64,000 nucleotides of DNA from DASRIA01 sp963768885 (lineage in GTDB: Bacteria; Actinomycetota; Thermoleophilia; Solirubrobacterales; JBBDJG01), in assembly GCA_963768885.1 (NCBI GenBank), contig CAVYJN010000007.1, positions 124,001 through 188,000 of the forward strand. Reading direction: 5' to 3'. This document shows positions 1 to 8,752 of the stretch, in pieces; within the stretch, counting starts at the first letter, position 1; each line of letters begins with the position of its first letter. Both the position numbers and the translations under genes were made by a program. Under the pieces are notes generated by a model, which saw only the letters and a program-made list of their open reading frames with translations, searched no databases and was not told where the DNA came from.

Positions 1-274
1 CGCGACCGACGCCGTGCAACACGTAATGTCCGACGACCCGGTCGCCGGCTTCGGTCAGGCTGATTGTCTCCAAGTCATTGATGTCCCAGGTGGCGCGGAG
101 CTGCTCGAAGAACCGCAAGACCGCATCCCGGCCGAAATGCGGTCCCGCCTCTGGCCAGTCTTCGACCGTTCTCATGACGACATCCGGGTCGTACGTTTCC
201 CGAAGGCCTTCCCAGTCTCCCCTGGTCCACGCCTCGTTCCCCGCTCGCACGATCTCCACGTTCTCCTGCGACAT
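1..274 (-). CDS. SnoaL-like (NTF2-fold) protein, C-terminus cut by window edge
   Basis: The reverse strand reads MSQENVEIVRAGNEAWTRGD from an ATG at 274 and stays open to the window edge, giving 91 residues. The N-terminal helix with the NxAWTRGDWEGL pattern, followed by an acidic strand and a HFGRDAVLRFFE helix, is typical of the SnoaL-like/NTF2 cone fold found in many small actinobacterial proteins, which may be isomerase-like or of unknown role. The substrate cannot be told from sequence. A TATCCT -10-like hexamer lies nine bases before the ATG. Two other SnoaL-like genes lie in this window, near 34.7 and 46.0 kb. Confidence 0.6.
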   Translation of the reverse strand, partial: MSQENVEIVRAGNEAWTRGDWEGLRETYDPDVVMRTVEDWPEAGPHFGRDAVLRFFEQLRATWDINDLETISLTEAGDRVVGHYVLHGVGR

Positions 275-320
275 CGCCCGCGCAGGATATCGCTCCCTCC
301 TCCGGCATCGGCGCCGAAGC

Positions 321-1172
321 TCACGAGAACGTGGGCTCCTCCCTCCCCGGGAAGACGTCGGGCAGCCCGGCGCTCACCTTGTCGGTGAACTCGGGGTCGC
401 GCTTCTCCAGGAACGAGGTGACGCCCTCGCGCGCGTCGTCGGACTGCCCGCGGGCGAACATCGCGCGCGAATCCGCGCGATGCGCGTCCATCGGATGCTC
501 CGCGCCCAGCATGGTCCACATCAGCCGCCGCGCGAGCGCCACCGAGACCGGGGCCGAATCGGCGATCTCGGCCGCCAGCGCGCGGGCCGCCGCGAGCAGC
601 TCCGAGGGCGGATGCAGGCTGCGCGCGAGGCCGCCGGCCAGGGCCTCCTCGGCCGGGAAGACGCGGCCCGTCGCGACCCACTCCATCGCCTGGCTGATCC
701 CGACGATGCGCGGCAGGAACCAGCTCGAGCACGCTTCGGGCACGATCCCGCGGCGCGCGAAGACGAAGCCGATCTTCGCGCCCTCGGCGACCATGCGGAT
801 GTCCATCGGCAGCGTCATCGTGATGCCGACGCCGACGGCCGGCCCGTTGATCGCCGCGATCACGGGCTTCGACAAGTCGAAGATGCGCAGCACGACCTCG
901 CCGCCGGTGTCCCGCGGCACCGCGTCCGCACCCTGGCGGTCGCGCCAGTCGAACGTGCCACCTCCCCCGCCCAGGTCGGCCCCCGCGCAGAAGCCGCGGC
1001 CCTCCCCCGTCACGATGATCGCCCGCACCTCGTCGTCGGCGTCGGCGCGGTCGAATGCCTCGATCAGCTCTCTGCCCATCGTCGGCGTGAAGGCGTTCAG
1101 CCGGTCGGGCCGGTTGAGCGTGATGGTCAGTACGCGGTCGGCGATCTCATAACGGATCTCTTCGAAGCTCAT
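321..1172 (-). CDS. Enoyl-CoA hydratase/isomerase (crotonase) family protein
   Basis: A 283-residue crotonase-fold protein. The two oxyanion-hole segments are visible: GRGFCAGADL near residue 60 and GPAVGVGITM near residue 110. The RRGIVPEACSSWFLPRIVG segment near residue 140 holds a Glu where many crotonases keep a catalytic acid. The C-terminal helices (REGVTSFLEKRDPEFTDK) match the trimerisation region. It probably hydrates or isomerises an acyl-CoA in the cytoplasm, but family members vary and the exact substrate is unclear. A GGAGG Shine-Dalgarno site lies eight bases before the ATG. It reads toward the SnoaL-like gene with a 46-base gap and may be co-transcribed with it. Confidence 0.85.
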   Translation of the reverse strand: MSFEEIRYEIADRVLTITLNRPDRLNAFTPTMGRELIEAFDRADADDEVRAIIVTGEGRGFCAGADLGGGGGTFDWRDRQGADAVPRDTGGEVVLRIFDLSKPVIAAINGPAVGVGITMTLPMDIRMVAEGAKIGFVFARRGIVPEACSSWFLPRIVGISQAMEWVATGRVFPAEEALAGGLARSLHPPSELLAAARALAAEIADSAPVSVALARRLMWTMLGAEHPMDAHRADSRAMFARGQSDDAREGVTSFLEKRDPEFTDKVSAGLPDVFPGREEPTFS

Positions 1173-1268
1173 GCAGGGGGCCTCCTGTCGAACGGCGCTC
1201 GGTGCGCCGCGAGCCTACCGGGCGGACGGCTCCGCCCAGCGCTCGGGCGACCGGGGGACGTACGGGCG

Positions 1269-2666
1269 TCAGCCGCCGGGGCGGGGGGCGATCCGCACGA
1301 GCACGATGTTGGAGATGCCGGTGCGGGGCACGAGCGCGCGCAGCCTGAGCGTGCGGGACCTCCGGGGGACCCGCGTGCGCCCGAACCGGCGGAACTCCTG
1401 ATGCTCCGTGTCGCCGAGTCGCACGATCGCGCGGTAGTAGTTCCCGCGCAGCCGCATCCGCCCCAGGCGCCGCCAGGCCTGGCCCCGCCGCACCTTGAGG
1501 ATCGCCCACGCCGGCGCGGCGCCAGGCTTCTTCGGAGAGGTGACGATCGCGCGCAGCCGCAGCTTGCCGCCCGGCCACACGCTGGCCGCGCCCGCGCGCA
1601 GCACGACCGGTCGCACCCGCTTGCTGCGTGGCTCGGCGGCCGCGGGCCCCGGTGATGCGGGGACGGCCAGCACGCTCGAGCACATGGCCCCCGGCTCCAG
1701 GCGGAAGTCCTTTGCCGTGCGGCTCACGTAGGCCGGCTGGACCACGACGTTGGCGAGGAGCGGCACCGCGATGCCGGGCTGGATGCCGGCGAAGCCGGGG
1801 TGCCGCGCGCTCCACACGCAGTTGAGCCGCGCCACGTTGCCCCTTCCCGTGAGCTCGAAGTCCTCGATGTTGTAGCGGACGACCGGGTTCGAGATGAGGT
1901 TCTTCTCGACCACGTTGTTGGACGACTCCCGCGAGAACACGACGCCCTGCCCGTTTCCGTCGATCACGTTGCGCGCGACATAGGTGTTCTGCGCGTCGGG
2001 GAAGAGCTGCACGCCGCGATCGGCGTTGTCGTAGATCCAGTTGTCGACGATGCGCGCGCCGTCGGACTCCTCCACATATATGCCGTGGTGGTGGTTGGTG
2101 GGAGGCAGCTGCCCGCAGTTGTGGATGCGGTTGCGCTCGATCACGGTGTTGCGGGCGCGTCCGTACTCGGCCGACCCGAGCAGGAAGCAGATCGTCGTGT
2201 GGTGGGTCGTCACGTCGTTGTCGCGGAAGACGGCGTTGTCGCCGTTGACCGTCGGGCTCGGCAGGTTCGCGGCGTTGCGCCCGTCGAGGTCGAGTTGCTG
2301 GACGACGACGTTGTTCGCGTCGTCGGACACGTGGATGCGGCCGATCACGGTCGCGCGCTCGCCCGGATAGCTGGTGAGGGTGATCGGCGCGCTCTGCGTG
2401 CCACCCCTCATGAACTTCACGTCACCCTGGAAGACGCCCTCGCGCAGGCACCCCGTCTGACCCGCCTGGAGCGCGTCGGCGAGCCGGTCCACGGTCGCGT
2501 AGGGCCGCAGCACCGTTCCGGGGTTGATGTCCGAGCCCAGGGCCGAGGCGACCTTGTCGCACGCAACTTTCGATTGCGTGACGTCGATGGCCCCCTGGGA
2601 CCCCGTGACCTCCATGCCAACGAATGCCAAGACCGCAGCGGTAACGGCCAAGAACCTGAGCGGCAA
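1269..2666 (-). CDS. Secreted right-handed parallel beta-helix repeat protein
   Basis: A 465-residue protein starting with TTG and a signal peptide of about 25 residues (hydrophobic core LAVTAAVLAFVGMEV). Residues 90-290 contain many turns of the type ARNTVIERNRIHNC, ARIVDNWIYDNADRG and NTYVARNVIDGNGQG, the N-rich ladder of pectate-lyase-like parallel beta-helices. The C-terminal 130 residues are basic and beta-rich (SKRVRPVVLRAG onward) and may anchor or bind polymer. Such proteins are often polysaccharide lyases or carbohydrate-binding surface proteins; no catalytic signature could be assigned. A purine-rich GGAAGGGAG lies about ten bases before the start. Confidence 0.75.
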   Translation of the reverse strand: MPLRFLAVTAAVLAFVGMEVTGSQGAIDVTQSKVACDKVASALGSDINPGTVLRPYATVDRLADALQAGQTGCLREGVFQGDVKFMRGGTQSAPITLTSYPGERATVIGRIHVSDDANNVVVQQLDLDGRNAANLPSPTVNGDNAVFRDNDVTTHHTTICFLLGSAEYGRARNTVIERNRIHNCGQLPPTNHHHGIYVEESDGARIVDNWIYDNADRGVQLFPDAQNTYVARNVIDGNGQGVVFSRESSNNVVEKNLISNPVVRYNIEDFELTGRGNVARLNCVWSARHPGFAGIQPGIAVPLLANVVVQPAYVSRTAKDFRLEPGAMCSSVLAVPASPGPAAAEPRSKRVRPVVLRAGAASVWPGGKLRLRAIVTSPKKPGAAPAWAILKVRRGQAWRRLGRMRLRGNYYRAIVRLGDTEHQEFRRFGRTRVPRRSRTLRLRALVPRTGISNIVLVRIAPRPGG

Positions 2667-2770
2667 CGCGCAGGACTCCCTTCCTAGCGCCCAACAGACG
2701 AGTCAATCGTAGTTGCCACCGGGGATTTCGTCCACGCGGATTACCGGCGGGACCCCCCACGGCGATCATC

Positions 2771-2776
2771 TAGGGT
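2771..2776 (+). promoter_or_regulatory. -10 element (TAGGGT) for a leaderless lipoprotein gene
   Basis: TAGGGT ends six bases before the ATG at 2783, so transcription should begin at or next to the start codon. There is no Shine-Dalgarno sequence in between. No clear -35 box was seen. Confidence 0.45.
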
Positions 2777-2782
2777 CCCGGC

Positions 2783-3712
2783 ATGCGCACGCGAGCCCTC
2801 ACGGTCGTGCTCGCGGTCGGCGCCGCTCTCGCGGTGACGGGCTGCGGCGACGGAGGAGACTCGGGTCCGAAGGTCAGCGAGCGGATCAAGGTCGGCGAGG
2901 CCCCGAGCGACGTTTCCACCGGATACGGCGGCGTGTGGCTCGTCAACAACGAGGCCCTCCAGGAGATCGACCCGCGGCGCAACGCGACCGTCATCTCCGA
3001 GCCTCCCGACGTGGGCGAGGGCGGCATCGGGCTCGCGCTCGGCCGAGGGTCGATCTGGTCGACGGCGGGGCTGGACGGCGTGGTCGTCCGCTTCGATCCC
3101 CGCACGCGCAAGCGCGAGACCATCCGGACGCCGCGCGCCGGGCCCTCCGACGTGGCCGTCGGCGAGGGCGCCGTCTGGGCGCTCAGCTCCGCCCCAGGCC
3201 TGCTGATGCGGATCGACCCGCGAACCGACAGGGTCACCGCGTCGACGCGCGTCGGCAGCGAGCCCGCCGCCGTCGCGGCCGGGGCGGGGTACGCGTGGGT
3301 CGCCGATCTCGGCGACGACGCGGTCGTGCGGATCGACCCGCGCAGCGGCCGCGCCGCCGGCGCGCCGATCCGGGTCGGCCGGGCTCCGGCGGGCATCGCC
3401 GTGGGCGGCGGCGCGGTGTGGGTCGCGAACTCCGGCGACGGCACCGTGAGCCGCATCGATCCCGCGACGGGCTATGTCAGCGCAACCGTGAAGGGCGTCG
3501 GAACCGGGCCCTCGGACGTGGCGACCGGGCTTGGCTACGTCTGGGTGGTCGCCTCGCGGAGCGACACGCTCGTGCGCATCGACCCGCGCGCGAACGAGGT
3601 CGCGGGCGAGCCGATCCGCGTCGGGACTGGCCTCGCGGACGTCGCGGTCGGATTCGGATCGGTGTGGGTCGCGGCGTCCGCGGACAACGAGATCGTCCGG
3701 ATCGCACCGTGA
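2783..3712 (+). CDS. YncE/virginiamycin B lyase-like beta-propeller lipoprotein
   Basis: A 309-residue lipoprotein. The signal peptide ends in lipobox VTGC near residue 21, so the mature protein should be lipid-anchored outside the membrane. The rest is about six repeats of roughly 42 residues, each with a GxVWV strand followed by a hydrophilic turn ending in RIDPR (for example GEGAVWAL, GAGYAWVADLGDDAV, GGGAVWVANSGDGTVSRIDP), the signature of a YVTN/Vgb-like beta-propeller. Ligand unknown. The beta-helix gene 116 bases away diverges from it. The start is supported by a TAGGGT -10 box six bases upstream, suggesting leaderless expression. Confidence 0.8.
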   Translation: MRTRALTVVLAVGAALAVTGCGDGGDSGPKVSERIKVGEAPSDVSTGYGGVWLVNNEALQEIDPRRNATVISEPPDVGEGGIGLALGRGSIWSTAGLDGVVVRFDPRTRKRETIRTPRAGPSDVAVGEGAVWALSSAPGLLMRIDPRTDRVTASTRVGSEPAAVAAGAGYAWVADLGDDAVVRIDPRSGRAAGAPIRVGRAPAGIAVGGGAVWVANSGDGTVSRIDPATGYVSATVKGVGTGPSDVATGLGYVWVVASRSDTLVRIDPRANEVAGEPIRVGTGLADVAVGFGSVWVAASADNEIVRIAP

Positions 3713-3761
3713 CCGGGCTCACGGTGCAGGGCCGCCGGGGCGCGGTGATGCCGGCCCGCCG

Positions 3762-3836
3762 CTAGTGCCCGGGGAGCACGAGCGCCAGGATGAGCATCAG
3801 TGCGAAGTAGCCGAATGCGATGCGGGATAGGACCAT
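3762..3836 (-). CDS. Possible 24-residue membrane micropeptide
   Basis: Reads MVLSRIAFGYFALMLILALV then LPGH and stop. The hydrophobic run of about 18 residues would span a membrane once. The upstream sequence has only a weak GAAG ribosome site. It lies in the 250-base space between two convergent lipoprotein genes, just downstream of a strong hairpin when read on this strand. It may be chance; it is listed because the hydrophobic profile and stop position look protein-like. Confidence 0.2.
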   Translation of the reverse strand: MVLSRIAFGYFALMLILALVLPGH

Positions 3837-3853
3837 CGGCGTGACTTTCTTCA

Positions 3854-3882
3854 GCGTCCCGGCGCATCCTGCGCCGGGACGC
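3854..3882. terminator. 13-bp perfect hairpin between convergent genes
   Basis: GCGTCCCGGCGCA, a TCC loop, and its exact complement form a very stable stem between the beta-propeller lipoprotein gene (+) and the Gly-rich lipoprotein gene (-). No T-run follows on either strand, so it may act as a bidirectional rho-dependent or hairpin-only stop. Confidence 0.5.
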
Positions 3883-3962
3883 CAGGTGGATTCGGCGCTG
3901 AAACTAGCCTGCCGGCCGGACCGATCGCCAGCGCGCGCCGCCCGCGAGCCCCGATCGCTCGT

Positions 3963-4535
3963 TCAACTCGGCCGGCGCAGGCCCTCGAGACACCCGTAGT
4001 AGACCGCCTCGGGAAAGCCCCGCGGCTGGTTGCGCCGCGCGGCCTCGCGCGCGATGTCCTCGGGATCCTTGCTCTCGATGTCGTACTCCTTGCGCATCCC
4101 CTCGACACCCGCCTGGCGACAGAAATAGCGCGACGTCTCGTAGATCTGGCGCGCGACGCCGGAGAAATCGCCCTCCGACTTCGGCGCGCCGCCCACGTCC
4201 GGCGCCTTGCCGCGAGCCTTCCCACCGACCTTCGGGGCCGGCGCCTTGTCGTCGAGGTCGAGCGGCGGGACCTCGCCGTTCCCCCGGTTGCCGCTCCCGC
4301 CCTTCGCACCGCTGCCGCTGCCGCTGCCACCGGCGCCGGTGCCCGTATCGCCGCCCGAGGTTCCGTTCCCGTTCGGGCCCTCCGACCCGCCCTGTCCGCT
4401 GCCGCCGTTCGCCCCCTCCTGCGTGGCCGGAGCCTGCGCCGAGTCCGAGCCCGAGGACCCCCCGTCGTCGTCGCCGCCACACGCACCCAGCCCCAACGCC
4501 GCCACCGCGACTACCAGCACGACCGCGCGGCGCAT
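3963..4535 (-). CDS. Lipoprotein with Gly/Ser-rich linker
   Basis: A 190-residue protein. The signal peptide ends in lipobox LGAC (about residue 19), followed by GGDDDGGSSG. Residues 20-100 are a low-complexity Gly/Ser/Asn linker; residues 110-190 form a small charged domain with two cysteines (YFCRQAG and YYGCLEG) that could form a disulfide outside the membrane. No known domain is recognised. Its ATG overlaps the stop of the upstream membrane-protein gene (TGATG), so the pair is probably translationally coupled and may work as a unit at the cell surface. Confidence 0.7.
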   Translation of the reverse strand: MRRAVVLVVAVAALGLGACGGDDDGGSSGSDSAQAPATQEGANGGSGQGGSEGPNGNGTSGGDTGTGAGGSGSGSGAKGGSGNRGNGEVPPLDLDDKAPAPKVGGKARGKAPDVGGAPKSEGDFSGVARQIYETSRYFCRQAGVEGMRKEYDIESKDPEDIAREAARRNQPRGFPEAVYYGCLEGLRRPS

Positions 4536-4942
4536 CACGCGCTGGGCAGCGGAGAGCCGGCAAGGAAGAGGAACCAGACGGCCGCGGCGGCGATCCCGAG
4601 CAGTGCCGTCGAGACCACGACCACGTCGAGCACCGTCACCTCGGGCCGGGAGTCCTCGTCGCCCCGCAGGCTGCGCATCCACGGCAGCCGGACCCGGACC
4701 GTGGGGACGTGCCCGCTCACCTCCTGGTAGCGGCGGTGCACCCGCGCCAGCGCGACGGAGACCGCGACGGTCGAGGCGAGGATCCCCACCACCACGACGA
4801 AGTACGGGCCCATGCTGGCCCGCTGGGTCTCCGACATCTGCGAGCCGATCCAGAGCCAGATCACGGGGTTGCCGAACCACAGCATCAGCCCGCCCGCCAC
4901 CATCAGCGCGACGAGGCCTGCCTGTCTGGCCCTGCGGGACAT
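4535..4942 (-). CDS. Small three-helix membrane protein
   Basis: A 135-residue protein with hydrophobic segments at about residues 8-32, 44-64 and 103-128, separated by a basic loop (ARVHRRYQEV) and an acidic loop (RGDEDSRPEV). The family is not recognised. It ends in a one-base overlap with the Gly-rich lipoprotein gene, so the two are likely made together. Confidence 0.7.
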   Translation of the reverse strand: MSRRARQAGLVALMVAGGLMLWFGNPVIWLWIGSQMSETQRASMGPYFVVVVGILASTVAVSVALARVHRRYQEVSGHVPTVRVRLPWMRSLRGDEDSRPEVTVLDVVVVSTALLGIAAAAVWFLFLAGSPLPSA

Positions 4943-5019
4943 CCACCCAGCGATGATAGAACGGCCCCGCCACCCCGCATCCCGCTCGGTGGCACAATCG
5001 TGGACGGAGGACGACCAGG

Positions 5020-5271
5020 GTGGCCATCAGGAAGACCTGCCCCCGTTGCGAGCGCCAGGCACGCCAGCGGGCCGCGCGCTGCCGTGGATGCCGGTACCGC
5101 TTCCCGGAACAGTCGAGCCCCAAGCCCGCCGGGCTCGCGATGGGCGCGGGCTTTCCCCTGTTCGTCACCGGGACGCTGATCCTGCTCGTGGGCGAGCTGT
5201 CGACACCGGTCACGGCGGTCGCCGCGACGATGGTGCTCGTCGGCGCGGTTCTCTTCTTCGATCCCCGCTAG
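5020..5271 (+). CDS. Zinc-ribbon membrane micro-protein
   Basis: An 83-residue protein starting with GTG nine bases after GGAGG. The N-terminus holds CPRC and CRGC twelve residues apart, a rubredoxin-like zinc knuckle. Two hydrophobic segments follow (about residues 39-57 and 61-79). This layout, zinc ribbon plus two membrane helices, is common in uncharacterised bacterial membrane proteins. Function unknown. Confidence 0.65.
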   Translation: MAIRKTCPRCERQARQRAARCRGCRYRFPEQSSPKPAGLAMGAGFPLFVTGTLILLVGELSTPVTAVAATMVLVGAVLFFDPR

Positions 5272-5276
5272 GTCAT

Positions 5277-6714
5277 CTAGATGCGCAGGACCGGCGCGGC
5301 CCGCCCGGGTTGTGCCCGCTGGACGGCGCGGATCGCCGCCGAGACGAGGTCCGCGCATGCCGCGGCTCCGCCGCATACCAGCAGCGGCACGGCCGGGATC
5401 AGGTATCGCAGCACGAACTCCGACGTGGCCGCCGTGCCCAGCAGCATCGCGAGCCCGGCGCCGCAGAGCAGGAACACCTCCCGGCGCCGCGGCAGCGGCG
5501 TGCGGCGCAGCAGCACCGCGACGAGGGAGACCAGGAGCGCGGCCACGCCTGCGAGGGCCAGCACACCCATCAGCGGCCGCGGCGTATGCGCGACCTGGTG
5601 GTAGTCGCGCATGCGCTTCGCCGGAGGGCGCACGTGCGGGACGAATCCCGGGAACCAACGGTCGCGCGCGATCTCGTTGAGCCCGACGAGGCGGCCGAAC
5701 TGCGGTAGCTGCACCGCGAGGTCGGAGTTGCCGCGCGACGCCGCGTCGGCATCGAAGTAGCGCATGAAGTCGTCGCGCACGAGGTCGGCGTAGCGGCCCG
5801 GGCGATCGCGGATGATCGCGAACGCGAAGTCGCGCAGGATGCGGTTCGAGCGCTCCTGCACGTCGGGGTCCCGGCTCATGCCGCCGAAGACGCGGCGAGC
5901 CGGGCCGTCGGCATTCCAGATGTGGTAGGCGGCGCCCTCGCGGCGATCGCGGGCGTTGCGCGCGCACAGCGCGCGCGCCTCGGACGGGATGTCGGCGCCG
6001 CCGCAGTCCGCGATCTCCCCCACGCGCCCGTAGAGGAACCAGCCGTCGGCCTGCGTCAGGCCGAAGCGCCCCGTGTCCGCGGCGTGCCACGCCGAGTAGG
6101 CGAGCAGCGGAACGATCAGCGCGGCCGCAGCGGGCACGGCCAGGCGCAGCGCGCGATGGCTCCAGAGCACGTACGCGAGCCAGACCGGAACGGCGAACAG
6201 CGCGGCCGTCCGCATCGTGGCGGCGAGCGCGAGCAGCACGCCGCCGCCGGCGAGCGAGACGGGTCCGCGGTCGCGACCGACCACGAGGAAGAACGAGGCG
6301 ACGAGCGCGAGCGTGAAGAAGGCCTCCGCGAGCACCTGCTGCTCGAGCGCGATCGCGTAGGCGTCGAGGACCACGACCGCCGCCCCGGCCGTGGCGAGCC
6401 AGCGCGGCAGGCGCATGCGCAGCATCAGCGCGTAGACCAGCACGCCGGTCGCGAGACCCGCCAGGTGCTGGGCGATCGTGAGCACCGCGAGGCTGCGGCC
6501 GAACACCGAAAGCGGCGGCGATCACGGCCGGGTAGCCGCTCGGCCGGTCGGGCGCGAAGCTCAGCGGATCGCCCTCGAACGCCATGTTCAGATAGGCCCA
6601 CGAGTCGCCGAAGAAGACGGCCGGCCAGTAGGCGATCGCCACGCCGGCGCGCACGGCGGTGGCGACGAGCAGCACGAGCGCGATCGGCCAGTGGGTGCGC
6701 AGGAGGGCCCGCAT
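5277..6714 (-). CDS. GT-C-like polytopic membrane protein (one apparent frameshift)
   Basis: About 478 residues once a single extra base near 6513 is removed. The N-terminus (MRALLRTHWPIALVLLVATA) has a first helix followed by DSWAY and DRPSGYP in the first loop, as in GT-C-fold integral membrane glycosyltransferases that use lipid-linked sugars. Eight or more further hydrophobic segments follow, with a soluble loop of about 150 residues in the middle. The acceptor is unknown. The reading switches from ...YPAVIAA to LSVFGRSLAVLTIA at the extra base. The gene converges on the zinc-ribbon gene with five bases between stops. Confidence 0.6.
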
Positions 6715-6755
6715 CGGCCCGTGAAGGGTAGCCCCGGCCGGGGCCGCGACGGCGG

Positions 6756-8658
6756 TTAGGGCACGAACACCCCCGACACCGCGAACAGCGTGTTCGGCCC
6801 GGTGTCGGCGTCGCCGTCGGCGCCGCCGTCGAGCACGCGCACGCGGCCGAGCTCCCAGATCGCGCGCTTGCGCTCCTTCACGAGGCCGGGCAGGAGCGCC
6901 TCGGCGGTGGTCGAGACCGCGCAGGTCGCGCCCGAATAGGGGTTCGCGGTGGCCGTGCACGGGACGTCGAACTCGATCGAGGTGTCGCTCATGGTCGCCG
7001 GGGCGTTGCCCGACGGGGAGTTGTCGCGGTCGGTCAACCGCAGCGGGGCCTGCACGCGCAGCTCGCCGGTGTAGTCGGTGAGGCCGGCCGCGTTGCGCAC
7101 GTCGCTCAGCGAGACGTCGTAGCCGACGTCGTCCTGGTCGCCGTTGCCGGGGTCGAGCGGCGGGGTCTCGTAGATCGCCCTGATCTTCACGAAGCCCGCG
7201 AAGCCGGCGGGTGCGCCGTTGGCGTCGGGGCTGCCGACGGTCAGGTGGCCCGAGGCGAGCGCCGGCGATGCGCAGGAGGGATGCGTGAGCGGCGGGCCGT
7301 GGGTGAGGGTCGCGGAGCCGGGGTCGCAGGCGCGCATCGCGGGCACGAGCGGGAAGCGGGAGGGCGTCGCGCCCTTGGGGCGCGGGTAGGCGCCGAAGGA
7401 AACCGTGGTCTGGGCATTTGCGGTGTTGTTGCCCGGGACCGGGTCGGACTCGGTCGCGCTCACGCTTGCGCTCGCGTTGATCGTGCCCGGGGTCTGGGGC
7501 TCGACCTCGATCGTGACGGTCGCGCTCGAAGCCCTGGGCGAGGTTGCCGAGGTTGCAGCTCACGACGTTCGACGCGTAGCTGCAGCTGCCCTGTGTCGGG
7601 GTGGCCGAGACGAAGAACGCGGTCGACGGAGAGTTGACATCGAGCGTCACGCCGCTGGCGTCGTCGGGACCGACGAGGTTCTTGGCCTGGGCGGTGTAGG
7701 TGAGGATCCCGCCCGCGGCCACGGGATCGGGGGAGTCGGTGATCGTGGCGAGCACGTCGGCCTCGGGGCCGGCGGAGTTGAGCGGCTGCCAGTCGGGCAT
7801 GGAATCCGACGGCGTACCGGACGTGATTGGCGCCTGCCCCGTTCCGTCGGCGTTGACGACGGTGATCTGACCGTTGCCGAACACGAACTTCGTGCCATCC
7901 GGTGAGTAGGCCGGAGGCCCCGCGCTGACCGGCAGCGTGACGCGGTCGGTCCCGTCGCGCGAGATTGTCTCGAGGAAATTTCCGCACTGCGGGCAGGTGT
8001 CGTCGCTGGTGAACGCGATGCGAGTTGAATCCGGAGACCAGGTCGGGTAGGCGTTGAAGACGAAGCTTCCGGGAGCGGCGGTCGAGGATGGACACGTGAC
8101 GTTCTCGAAGTCACCGCCCCCGGAAGGGCTCGTGAAGATGTCGTACCAGCAAGTCCATTCCTGTGCGTTCGACTCCGCCGTGTAGGCGATATCGGTCCCG
8201 TCGGGCGACCATTCAGGATCGAACCCTTCGTCGCCCAGGTTCACGATCGGGTTCTCGCCGGTGCCGTCGATGTTGATCGTGCCGATGTACTGGCCCCCGG
8301 AATCCACGAACGCGAGCCGAGTCCCGTCCGGGGACCAAGCGGGATCGGCCGTGTCATGCAGCGTCGGGCCGACCTGAGTGACGCCGGTGCCGTCGGCGAA
8401 CATCACGAAGATCTGACGGTCGAAGCCGGAGACGGCGCGATCGAACGCGATCCGGTTGCCGTCGGCGGACCACGCGGGATTGTTCTCGGCCGCCGCCGTG
8501 TTGGTCAGGTTGACCTGACCGGTCCCGTCCGGGTTCATCGTCCAGATGTCGCCGCCGCGCACGAAGGCGATCTTGCCGTTGGCGCCGGGGAACGTCGCGG
8601 TCGCCGTCGCCGGGGCAAGCAATGCCGCCGCGACGCACAGCAGGACGAATCTCTTCAC
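6756..8658 (-). CDS. Secreted TolB-like WD40/PD40 propeller with DUF11 domain (one apparent frameshift)
   Basis: About 633 residues after removing one extra base at 7529/7530. A signal peptide (VKRFVLLCVAAALLAPATAT) is followed by at least six PD40/TolB repeats with the WSPDGTRIAF motif (residues 25-300), then a DUF11-type immunoglobulin-like domain (about 315-435, ending PVPGNNTANA) and a C-terminal beta-rich region. Probably an exported or wall-associated protein; role unknown. It starts with GTG preceded by AGGGGG. At the frameshift, ...NLAQG should continue SSATVTIEVEP before the second part. Confidence 0.75.
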
Positions 8659-8720
8659 CTTCGTTCCCCCTCTTGCCCTTGGAGCTGAGAGCATACTCAG
8701 GGAGGACGCCGGGCCCAAGC

Positions 8721-8739
8721 TACTTCACTTACTGAAGTA
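8721..8739. promoter_or_regulatory. Inverted repeat in a divergent promoter region
   Basis: TACTTCA, five bases, TGAAGTA lies between the TolB-like gene (-) and the ABC exporter operon (+), 13 bases before the exporter start. A perfect 7-bp dyad of this size in the only intergenic gap is a good operator candidate. The regulator is unknown and is not encoded nearby. Confidence 0.4.
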
Positions 8740-8752
8740 CCCTTCGTGAACG